Shown here: one piece after another, positions 55,369-62,924 of the stretch
Layout of the letters: each line of letters starts with the position of its first letter
How positions within the stretch are numbered: position 1 is the first letter of the stretch
Assembly (NCBI GenBank): GCA_002314145.1
Contig: DCCG01000005.1
Span: forward strand, 62,001-126,000
Source of the DNA: Thalassolituus sp. UBA1087
Lineage (GTDB): Bacteria; Pseudomonadota; Gammaproteobacteria; Pseudomonadales; Oceanobacteraceae
DNA length: 64,000 bases
Direction of reading: 5' to 3'
The notes under the pieces: generated by a model
Seen by the model: the letters and a program-made list of their open reading frames with translations, nothing else
What the model was told of the DNA's origin: nothing
Databases searched by the model: none
Position numbers and translations under genes: made by a program

Positions 55369-55872
55369 GGCATTCATCCCTGAAAATAAAAAATATCTTG
55401 CCCCAGCACGGAAGCGACGACAAGTAAAAGCTTATGCTCAGTTCACCGACATTTTATACCCGCCAATACTAAAAACCCGGCGATAAATGTCAGCCAACAA
55501 AGTTATGACGAAAACATCCGCCCAATCCGGTACCAGTGTACATTGGCGCAGTGTCAAAACCGGTTCAGTCAACGAATGATCTGCCGCCCGGTATGGCAAC
55601 CGGAAGAAGAAATATGATGAGCAGCGGGAATAGTTGGCCAGCGGTGACTAAGTATTTTTTATGATATTTAACACACTGAAATCCCATCAATATTTTAATC
55701 AGAGTGTCATAAAATTGTACATGATTGATGGCTGATACTGAGCTCCGGATAATCAGTCTTTTATACAATTCCTCTCCGGACTAAGGCTTTATCCTCTTTG
55801 CTTTCTGTCTGCCGCTCTGCCTTAAGAGCCTCACACTGAGTATGTAAAAAGGTAAAATTTTTTTATCCGGCC

Positions 55873-55900
55873 CTTGAAAGCATTCACAGCGACCCTATTT
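55873..55900 (+). promoter_or_regulatory. Sigma-32 (heat-shock) promoter of hsp20
   Basis: CTTGAAA, a 13-base spacer and CCCTATTT match the RpoH consensus (CTTGAAA / CCCCATnT) closely. The spacing is correct, and the next gene codes for a small heat-shock protein. Confidence 0.75.
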
Positions 55901-55936
55901 TAATACTCAGCGAAGCTCTGATCAGGCTTAAAATTC

Positions 55937-55973
55937 AGTACCACGGTGTCCGAAAAGCCCGGCGGTACTTTTT
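55937..55973 (+). promoter_or_regulatory. Leader hairpin ahead of hsp20
   Basis: AGTACC (55937-55942) can pair with GGTACT (55964-55969), followed by T4. It lies in the 5' leader about 40 bases before the AAAGGAGG site. It may be an RNA thermometer or attenuator; the ROSE motif is not evident. Confidence 0.35.
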
Positions 55974-56009
55974 AAAACTGTTGTTAATGTTCTCAAAGGA
56001 GGATGTTGT

Positions 56010-56438
56010 ATGAGCTTATTCCCGACGACCCGTTCCGGTTTATTTGACGACCTTTTTAATGAAGTGGCCAATGGCTTTTATGTAAAACCATTGCATGGCC
56101 AGGCTTTGCCTAAGCAGATTCATGTACAGGTTAATGAAAGTGATGAAGCTTACAGTATTCAGGCGGAATTACCTGGCGTAGCCAAAGACGATATCCACGT
56201 GGATATCGACGGCAATTTGGTGACACTGAAAGCGGAAGTAAAACAGCACGACAGCCAGAAAGAAGGCGATCAGGTGCTGCGCAGTGAACGCTATTACGGC
56301 AGTGTTTCGCGCAGTTTCGAATTGCCTCAGGAAGTCGAGACAGAAACCGCCTCTGCAAAGTATGAAAATGGCATCCTGTTGCTGACATTACCCAAACGTC
56401 AGCAACCATCCGCCAGCAAACGTTTGCAGATTCAGTAA
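56010..56438 (+). CDS. Small heat-shock protein (Hsp20/IbpA class)
   Basis: 142 residues. The alpha-crystallin domain runs from HVQVNESDEAYSIQAELPGVAKDDIHVDIDGNLVTLKAEV to FELPQEVETETASAKYENGILLLTLPK, with the conserved A-x-x-x-n-GIL motif. It binds unfolding proteins in the cytoplasm. The ATG has AAAGGAGGATGTTGT upstream, and transcription is probably from the sigma-32 promoter. Confidence 0.95.
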   Translation: MSLFPTTRSGLFDDLFNEVANGFYVKPLHGQALPKQIHVQVNESDEAYSIQAELPGVAKDDIHVDIDGNLVTLKAEVKQHDSQKEGDQVLRSERYYGSVSRSFELPQEVETETASAKYENGILLLTLPKRQQPSASKRLQIQ

Positions 56439-56454
56439 GCAATCCTGCCCGGCG

Positions 56455-56862
56455 TTATGCCGGGTTCTCTGACAGGCGCTGCAGTAACGTCAGCGCCTGT
56501 TGTTGTGTCAGTGCAGAAGGATCAAACCGGTTCTGCCCCAGTTCTGACAACAGCCGGTAAAAATGATCCGATGCCGGGGCAAACCCCATTTGCCATTCAG
56601 TAAACACCGGCTGTTCAATTACGTCATAACTGATGATCACAATCTCGTCGTGACGGGCATCATCAGCGATACTCAGATACAGCTCATTAACGGCTTCACG
56701 CTCCCCTTCCAGTGCCTGCAGAAAGTAGCGTTGTTCGTAACATAACATGCCACAGATATGTAACGAGTCGTTATTCGGGCGGGCAACATCCAGTATCTGC
56801 TGTACATCCAGTAATGACATATCCCGTGTCGCCACTGAGTAGTAAACCAGTCGAACCAACAT
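56455..56862 (-). CDS. BLUF-domain blue-light photoreceptor
   Basis: 135 residues, a stand-alone BLUF domain that binds FAD. Key residues are visible: Tyr8 (LVYYSVA), an Asn in NNDSLHICGML, the Gln in YFLQALEGE and the Trp-Met pair in TEWQMGF. There is no output domain, so it must act through a partner protein. It is divergent from a histidine kinase gene, with 113 bases between them. Confidence 0.9.
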   Translation of the reverse strand: MLVRLVYYSVATRDMSLLDVQQILDVARPNNDSLHICGMLCYEQRYFLQALEGEREAVNELYLSIADDARHDEIVIISYDVIEQPVFTEWQMGFAPASDHFYRLLSELGQNRFDPSALTQQQALTLLQRLSENPA

Positions 56863-56897
56863 AACAAGCTCTCCATATAACCAAAGAGAAACAATCA

Positions 56898-56948
56898 GCT
56901 TAGCAACATTGCAGACCGGTCTAAGCCTGGCCGTTGCCGGGTCTAAGC
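56898..56948. repeat. Three CTAAGC motifs about 22 bases apart between BLUF and kinase genes
   Basis: GGTCTAAGC occurs at 56918-56926 and 56940-56948, 22 bases apart. An inverted copy GCTTAG lies at 56898-56903, 23 bases from the first. Helical-turn spacing suggests a regulator binding region. Confidence 0.5.
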
Positions 56949-56975
56949 TGAGTGTAGATCAGGTTGGAGTATGTT

Positions 56976-58802
56976 ATGGCCGCACACGAACTGTCTTTTT
57001 CTCAACCCCCACAATGGGCCTTAATCGGCGAGTTACCGTTTTCATCAGTCGATCTTACAGCCCAGGGCCTGTCGCTGCCCTGTAATATGTCCCGGGCAGC
57101 CAGCCCGGAGCACTCCGGCTATCTGTCGGTTCCCTGCTCAGCAGATAACGACAGGGCGCTGAAAAAGTGGTTAAAAAAGCAATGGCATCTGCCGCTGCTG
57201 GTTGTGACCATGAATACCGTCAACGCCGGTGAATACATAGCGCTGCTCAGGTTTTTACGCCAGGATTTAAGCAATACAACGACCCGGCTGATCTGTTTTG
57301 TTCCCCCCGCCATCAGACAGCAATTATTGCCGGAGTTGTCCGCACTGAAAATTCATCACCTGTATCAGCTGAATGATTTACAGGCTGATTTTCTGGCCAG
57401 CCTGATCGGCCAGGAATGGCAGGAATACTCAGCGGCCGAGCAATTGCGCAGCCGCCGTAATCACGAACTGGAACTGCTCACGTTTCTGGCCCGCATGAAC
57501 CGTGAAGCGGAATTCAGCACACAACAGATGGCGGAACTGGCCAGCCTGCTGCAGGGACTGATTCAGGCCAGTGCTCTGCTGTATGTCAATGACGACGCCG
57601 GGCTGTGTGGCGTTTATCCGCCGCCACTGGCGGTCAGCCAGTCCTGGCAAAATATTGCTGAACAGGCACTGGCGGCCGATATTTCCGCTGACCGGCCGCT
57701 GCTGTTGCAACTTGACCGCAGCCGTCAGGAGCACAGTGCAGCATCAGCCTTAACCTCCCACCCTATCAGTGCCAGTATTCTTTTTCCTCTGCGTTGTTAT
57801 GAAAAAACCAGTACCTGGTTCATTGCTTTTTTAACCGAAGAAGCTGCCAGCCAGCTGGACGTCGCGCGTTTAAGCCTGCTGGAGAAAACCGTGGAACAGA
57901 TACGCACACAACTGGAACGTCAGCTGTCCGAAAGCCGCCTGAAAATTCAGTACCAGCGGCTGCAGAATACCTTGTCCAGACTGCACCAGACACAGGAGCA
58001 GCTTTATCATTCAGAAAAGCTGTCTGCGGTAGGACAACTGGCTGCGGGCATTGCTCATGAAATCAACAATCCTGTGTCCTTTATTATGAGTAATTTTGAG
58101 CCACTGGATGAGTATATTCAGACCATGTCACGCATGCTGAACCTGCACGAAGAATTCACCCACGCCATTCATCAGGGCGATGACGTTATCGGCAGCCGTC
58201 TGCGCCAACAGATCAGCCAGGAGCGGGAAGCGGCAGACCTGGAATTTATGATGGAAGATATTTATTCGCTGGTGAATGAATCCAAAAACGGTTTAAAGCG
58301 GGTCAGCGATATTGTCACCAACCTGCGAACCTTTGCCCGCCGCGACGGACTGGAAACCTCTGCGATGGATTTATGCGAGTGTATACACAGTGCCGTCAAT
58401 CTGATGAAGCATCAGCTCAACAGCGGCATCGACACCCGCACTGAACTCCCGCAAAGCGCTGTCATTGAAGGCAACCCCGGCTTACTGGGGCAGGTGATCG
58501 TCAACCTGATCCAGAACGCTGTGCATGCCATGCAGGGTCACGGAGTACTGTCTGTCAGGCTGTATCAGCAGGATAATATCTGGTTACTGGAGGTTGAAGA
58601 CTCAGGCAGTGGCATCCCGCAGGAGATACAGTCAAAAATATTTGACCCTTTTTTCACTACCAAAGAAATCGGCAAAGGCACCGGGCTGGGCTTATCCACA
58701 GTATACAGTATTATTCAGCGCCATCAGGGGGATATAAAGGTCAGCAGCGTGCCGGGTAAAACCTGCTTCCGGGTTTCGCTGCCTGCCCATAAAACGGATT
58801 AA
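56976..58802 (+). CDS. Sensor histidine kinase with GAF-like region
   Basis: 608 residues, cytoplasmic (no membrane helix). Residues about 1-150 resemble a degenerate receiver, about 180-315 look GAF-like, then a coiled coil leads to the HisKA domain with H-box QLAAGIAHEINNPVSFIMSN, and a catalytic domain with N-box VIVNLIQNAVHAMQG, DSGSGIP and FDPFFTTKEIGKGTGLGLS. No response regulator gene is adjacent; the neighbour is a divergent BLUF protein. The ATG at 56976 has GGAG upstream; the longer frame begins with TTG. Confidence 0.88.
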   Translation: MAAHELSFSQPPQWALIGELPFSSVDLTAQGLSLPCNMSRAASPEHSGYLSVPCSADNDRALKKWLKKQWHLPLLVVTMNTVNAGEYIALLRFLRQDLSNTTTRLICFVPPAIRQQLLPELSALKIHHLYQLNDLQADFLASLIGQEWQEYSAAEQLRSRRNHELELLTFLARMNREAEFSTQQMAELASLLQGLIQASALLYVNDDAGLCGVYPPPLAVSQSWQNIAEQALAADISADRPLLLQLDRSRQEHSAASALTSHPISASILFPLRCYEKTSTWFIAFLTEEAASQLDVARLSLLEKTVEQIRTQLERQLSESRLKIQYQRLQNTLSRLHQTQEQLYHSEKLSAVGQLAAGIAHEINNPVSFIMSNFEPLDEYIQTMSRMLNLHEEFTHAIHQGDDVIGSRLRQQISQEREAADLEFMMEDIYSLVNESKNGLKRVSDIVTNLRTFARRDGLETSAMDLCECIHSAVNLMKHQLNSGIDTRTELPQSAVIEGNPGLLGQVIVNLIQNAVHAMQGHGVLSVRLYQQDNIWLLEVEDSGSGIPQEIQSKIFDPFFTTKEIGKGTGLGLSTVYSIIQRHQGDIKVSSVPGKTCFRVSLPAHKTD

Positions 58803-58808
58803 CCGGAA

Positions 58809-60464
58809 TCAGTTCTGTTCCACCAGGTAGTCGATATATTCATCGCGCAGTGAGCGCTTCTGCAGTTTGCCGGTGGCAGTGTGCGGCAATTCAGGGACAA
58901 ACAGCACATCGTCCGGCAACCACCATTTTGCTACCTGGCCTTCCAGGTATTGCAGAATATCTTCTTTGTTTAAATTGGCTCCCTGCTGCTGCACAATAAA
59001 CAACAGTGGCCGTTCATCCCATTTCTGATGACGCACGCCGATAACACAGGCTTCCAGCACCTGAGGGTGACCAACCGCGGCATTTTCAAGATCGATACTG
59101 GAAATCCATTCACCACCGGATTTCACCACATCTTTGGCACGGTCAACAATCTGCAGATAGCTGTTTTCATCGATTACCGCAATATCACCGGTATCAAACC
59201 AACGGTTACCCTGCTGATCGATAAAAAAGGATTCCGGCTTTTCATTTTTATAATAGGCTTCCAGCACCCAGGGGCCACGCACTCTTAAATAACCCCGGGT
59301 TTTGCCGTCATGAATTAATGGTTCATCATCTTCACCAAAGATTTCCAGCTGAATACCAAACATGGGCTTGCCGGCGGTCGTCTGTATGCGATAGCGTTCA
59401 TCGTCGCTCATGTGTTGCATGGCTTTCGTTCTCGCGCCCAGTGTCGCCAGTGGCGAGGTTTCCGTCATGCCCCAGATCGGCAGCAGGTACACGCCGTATT
59501 CTTTGTCCAGTTTTTCCACCAGCGAGCGCGGTGACGCCGAGCCCCCGACTCCTACGGTTTTTACCGAGTCCATGCGTTTGTTTTCTTTTTTCAGATAATC
59601 CAGCAACCCTAACCACACCGTCGGCACACCCAGCATTAAATCCACCTGCGCAAATTCAATTAACTCGTGCAGACTTTTACCGTCCATGCCATCGCCGGGC
59701 AGCACCAGTGTCGCACCGGCCATGGGGGCAATATAAGGCATCCCCCAGGCACAGACGTGATACATAGGCACCACCGGCATCACCACAGAATCCGCCGAGA
59801 CATTCAGCGCATCCGGATTACGGCTGGCGAACGCATGCTGAATGGTGGAGGCGTGGGAATATAAAACACCTTTCGGGTTACCTGTGGTGCCGGAGGTGTA
59901 ACACAGACAGGCGGCGGTTTCGGCAGAGAACGACGGCCAGCTGAATTCTTCCGGCTGAGCCGCTAACAGGGCTTCATAATTGATCGGATTGGGCAGACTG
60001 GTTTCCGGCATCTGCGCTTCATCCACCATAAAGATAAATCCGCGCACGGAAGTTAACTGTTCTGCTACCGGCTCCAGCAGGCGCGCAAAACAGGCGTCCA
60101 GAAACACATAACAGTCTTCGGCATGATTGATAATGTATTCGATCTGTTCGCTGTATAAACGCGGGTTAACCGTATGACAAACCGCACCGCTTCCGGATAT
60201 GGCGTAATAGCATTCAAGATGGCGGTAGCCGTTCCACGCTAACGTCGCGACCCGGTCACCGGGCTGTACACCCAGAAACTGCAGCGCATTGGCCAGCCGT
60301 TTTGAACGCGCCAGCGCGTCACGATAAGCGTAACTGTGAATATCACCTTCCAGCCGGCGGCTGATAACCTGCTGGTCACCATGATGACGGGCGGCGTATT
60401 CCAGCAGGTCAGAAATCAGCAGAGGCTGGGTCATCATTTGCCCGGGGTGCGTTTGCATAGTCAT
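58809..60464 (-). CDS. alkK: Medium-chain acyl-CoA synthetase, AlkK-like
   Basis: 551 residues. It activates medium-chain fatty acids to CoA esters with ATP. The AMP-binding P-loop LCYTSGTTGNPKGVLYSH, VPMYHVCAWGMPY, WGMTETSPL, WFDTGDIAVID, DRAKDVVKSGGEWIS and the C-terminal lysine in TGKLQKRSL are present. The N-terminus GQMMTQPLLISDLLEYAARHHG and KWDERPLLF match Pseudomonas AlkK nearly position by position, which sets the start near 60464 (an ATG at 60476 is also possible). It is convergent with the kinase gene, six bases apart. Confidence 0.88.
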   Translation of the reverse strand: MTMQTHPGQMMTQPLLISDLLEYAARHHGDQQVISRRLEGDIHSYAYRDALARSKRLANALQFLGVQPGDRVATLAWNGYRHLECYYAISGSGAVCHTVNPRLYSEQIEYIINHAEDCYVFLDACFARLLEPVAEQLTSVRGFIFMVDEAQMPETSLPNPINYEALLAAQPEEFSWPSFSAETAACLCYTSGTTGNPKGVLYSHASTIQHAFASRNPDALNVSADSVVMPVVPMYHVCAWGMPYIAPMAGATLVLPGDGMDGKSLHELIEFAQVDLMLGVPTVWLGLLDYLKKENKRMDSVKTVGVGGSASPRSLVEKLDKEYGVYLLPIWGMTETSPLATLGARTKAMQHMSDDERYRIQTTAGKPMFGIQLEIFGEDDEPLIHDGKTRGYLRVRGPWVLEAYYKNEKPESFFIDQQGNRWFDTGDIAVIDENSYLQIVDRAKDVVKSGGEWISSIDLENAAVGHPQVLEACVIGVRHQKWDERPLLFIVQQQGANLNKEDILQYLEGQVAKWWLPDDVLFVPELPHTATGKLQKRSLRDEYIDYLVEQN

Positions 60465-60653
60465 AAGCGTATCCATGCCATGGTTCTGGTTGAAGGAGAA
60501 ATGCAGTGGGAATACCCTGACTATATAAAGGCCGCCGGGAGATCGCCTTACCCGATTGAATAAGACGACCCATAAATCAGCTTTATGTATTAGAGCCCGT
60601 TCTGACAAACTGAACAGGCGCAAATGCAGGGGCGCACAGCAACGCCCTGCCGC

Positions 60654-62603
60654 TCAGATTTTAAAATGCCCGATCAGGTCGTCGAGGTTGCCTGCCATCA
60701 CCGCCAGCTGCTGGCTGGAGTTTACGGTGCGGTCGACATTTTCACGCGAGAGCTGACTGATCTGATGCATTTCAGCCACATGACTGCTGACGTGTTCTGC
60801 GGCGACGCTCTGCTCTTCCGTTGCCGCGGCAATACGGCTGTTCATGTCGGTAATTTTATTCACCGCGGCGCTGATATTGGTCAGCGCAGAGCCTGATTTA
60901 TCCGCTTCTGACACACAGGCGGTGACGGTTTCGCGGCTTACGGCCATCCGCGCGACCGCCTGATCACTGCTGTCACGCAGGGCTTCAATCATGCTCTGAA
61001 TTTCTTCCGTGGCTTCCTGACTGCGCCCGGCAAGATTGCGTACTTCATCGGCCACCACCGCAAAGCCCCGTCCCTGCTCACCGGCGCGGGCGGATTCAAT
61101 GGCGGCATTCAGAGCCAGCAGATTGGTCTGCTCAGCAATGGCACGGATGCTGTCCAGAATAGAGCCGATGTCCTGAGTGCGTTCCGCCACCTGAGTGATA
61201 TTGGCTGCGGTTTCGCTGAGGTCGGTTTCCAGGCGACTGACCGAATGAATGGTGTTGTCCACCAGCAAGCGTCCCTGTTCGGCTTCGACCCGTGCTTCAT
61301 CGGCGGCCCCGGAGGCATCCTGAGCATTGCCCGCCACGGTACGGATGGAGCTGGCCATCTGATTAATGGCCGTGGAGATCTGATCGGCCTTCTGCATCAG
61401 CTCATCGGCGCCGCGCAGATTGGCTCCGGTCACATCATTGAGGGTTTCTGATTCTGCTGTCAGCGTGGTAGCGGTGGAAGACAGGCTGGTCATCACGCCT
61501 CTGAGATTATCGGCGGTTTTCTGCAGCGCGGCTAACAGGCGACTGGTTTCGTTAGAGCCACTGTGATCCAGACTGACGTTCAGGTCACCGGAAGCAACCA
61601 CATTGGCGGCCTCTACCGCCCGGTTCACCGGTCGCACGATGCCACGGGTTACCAGCACCGAGAACACCACACCGATCACAACTGCCAGTACAGAAAATAC
61701 GATGATACGCAGCATAGTGCTGCTGTCCTGCTGCTGGATCGACTCGCCCAGCGATGCCTGTTGCGTACTCAGACGTTCACTGAGCTCCGTTAAAATGGAG
61801 GTAATCTGAGGGCCGCTGCTGTCGAGCTGCTGACTGACGATGGCGTGTCCTTCCACCGTCAGTTCATACACCTGTTCGGCCGTGCTCAGATAATCGTTGT
61901 AGGCCTGACGGAATTCGCCGATCAGTTCCTGGGTATCCTCATCACTGACACTGCCCTGCAGGGTATCAATGCGGTAACTCAGTTCGTTCTGCAGTTGCGT
62001 CATGGCAAATTCATAATCATCGGCGCGGTTGGATTTAAGAAAAATATTGAAATACAGACGCCCGAGAAACATAGCTTCCTGCACTCGGGAGGCGTAAAAA
62101 GTAGGCTTGGTTTCACCATCGAGATAGGCATATTCAACAATGGTGCTGATCGCTTCCCGCATGCGCTGACCCGCCGGTAACAGTGCATTCTGAATAACCG
62201 CTTCACGTTCGTGACTGTTATTAACAGCAGCGTTAAAGGCGGCATCATAGTCATGCTGCAAGGAGCGGATTTTCTCTAACTCGCCGGTTTGTTTCGTCGC
62301 CGTCAGACGCTCATCCATGCTGTTCAGCGTCTGCTCCATATTCGCCATCTGTTGCTGGTAGAGGCTGTAATCATCATCCCGGCCATGAATCAGAAAATCC
62401 TTCACCGCCATATGGGTGGCCAGCATCTCCGCCCTCAGCAGGCCGGCCTCACTGCTGACCGATGAAGAAGCACGGTACTGTGAAAAACCGGTCTGCAGAC
62501 CCGCCAGGTCCGCTACTGTGGTGATGGCCACGATAATAAAAACCGCCATCACCAGTCCCTGGGCAAACCCTATCTGCCGCCCCAGTCTGAGTCTCTTTAA
62601 CAT
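60654..62603 (-). CDS. Methyl-accepting chemotaxis protein
   Basis: 649 residues. An N-terminal membrane helix (VMAVFIIVAITTVADLAGL) is followed by a helical-bundle periplasmic sensor, a second helix (IIVFSVLAVVIGVVFSVLV), HAMP domain (VNRAVEAANVVASGDLNVSL) and the signalling hairpin AAIESARAGEQGRGFAVVAD. It feeds a flagellar or related Che system, not obviously Pil-Chp. The ligand is unknown. The ATG at 62603 (MLKRLRLGRQIGF) with AGGGA upstream is preferred over 62672. Confidence 0.9.
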   Translation of the reverse strand: MLKRLRLGRQIGFAQGLVMAVFIIVAITTVADLAGLQTGFSQYRASSSVSSEAGLLRAEMLATHMAVKDFLIHGRDDDYSLYQQQMANMEQTLNSMDERLTATKQTGELEKIRSLQHDYDAAFNAAVNNSHEREAVIQNALLPAGQRMREAISTIVEYAYLDGETKPTFYASRVQEAMFLGRLYFNIFLKSNRADDYEFAMTQLQNELSYRIDTLQGSVSDEDTQELIGEFRQAYNDYLSTAEQVYELTVEGHAIVSQQLDSSGPQITSILTELSERLSTQQASLGESIQQQDSSTMLRIIVFSVLAVVIGVVFSVLVTRGIVRPVNRAVEAANVVASGDLNVSLDHSGSNETSRLLAALQKTADNLRGVMTSLSSTATTLTAESETLNDVTGANLRGADELMQKADQISTAINQMASSIRTVAGNAQDASGAADEARVEAEQGRLLVDNTIHSVSRLETDLSETAANITQVAERTQDIGSILDSIRAIAEQTNLLALNAAIESARAGEQGRGFAVVADEVRNLAGRSQEATEEIQSMIEALRDSSDQAVARMAVSRETVTACVSEADKSGSALTNISAAVNKITDMNSRIAAATEEQSVAAEHVSSHVAEMHQISQLSRENVDRTVNSSQQLAVMAGNLDDLIGHFKI

Positions 62604-62924
62604 TGAAATGTCCCTGCTGAACGTGAATCCATCTGCCGGCGAAGGGCAGAAAACGATGTGATAACCAGACACCCAAAAAGCACCGGGCAGGTAAACACCA
62701 GAAAAAAGTCTGATTACCAGGGCCTGTTACACTAAGTGAATAGTGTTAACAGGCCCCTAAGGAAAGATTAGAAAAGAATTCTGCGTCCGGGGAGGTATCC
62801 GGGCAATTGAAGGGAATTTCGCAGCGTTACAGGCTATCTGTCTTAAATGTCAGTTACGAAAAGACAGCCATACCCGGCGGGCTGCTGCGGGGCAACCAGG
62901 CGCCGGGTTGGCTTGCGCTCACTA
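62604..62924. other. Intergenic stretch between the chemoreceptor and the thiolase genes
   Basis: No gene seen. It contains the long interrupted palindrome at 62720-62756 described separately and an AT-rich area ahead of the receptor gene. Confidence 0.5.
62720..62756. repeat. Long interrupted palindrome, possible terminator or binding site
   Basis: GGGCCTGTTA-CACTA pairs with TAGTG-T-TAACAGGCCC across a 6-base loop (15 paired bases, one bulge). There is no T-run on the minus strand. It may end the thiolase transcript or be an operator of the receptor gene. Confidence 0.5.

Larger units (their letters stand above)
55369..56009. other. AT-rich stretch with the hsp20 promoter and leader
   Basis: No convincing gene; a 67-residue minus frame (55565-55768) lacks a ribosome-binding site. 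The right part carries the sigma-32 promoter (55873-55900) and a 110-base leader of the hsp20 gene. Confidence 0.6.

Noticed and set aside
55565..55768. 67-codon minus-strand frame upstream of hsp20
   Set aside because: AT-rich, no ribosome-binding site, no recognisable features.
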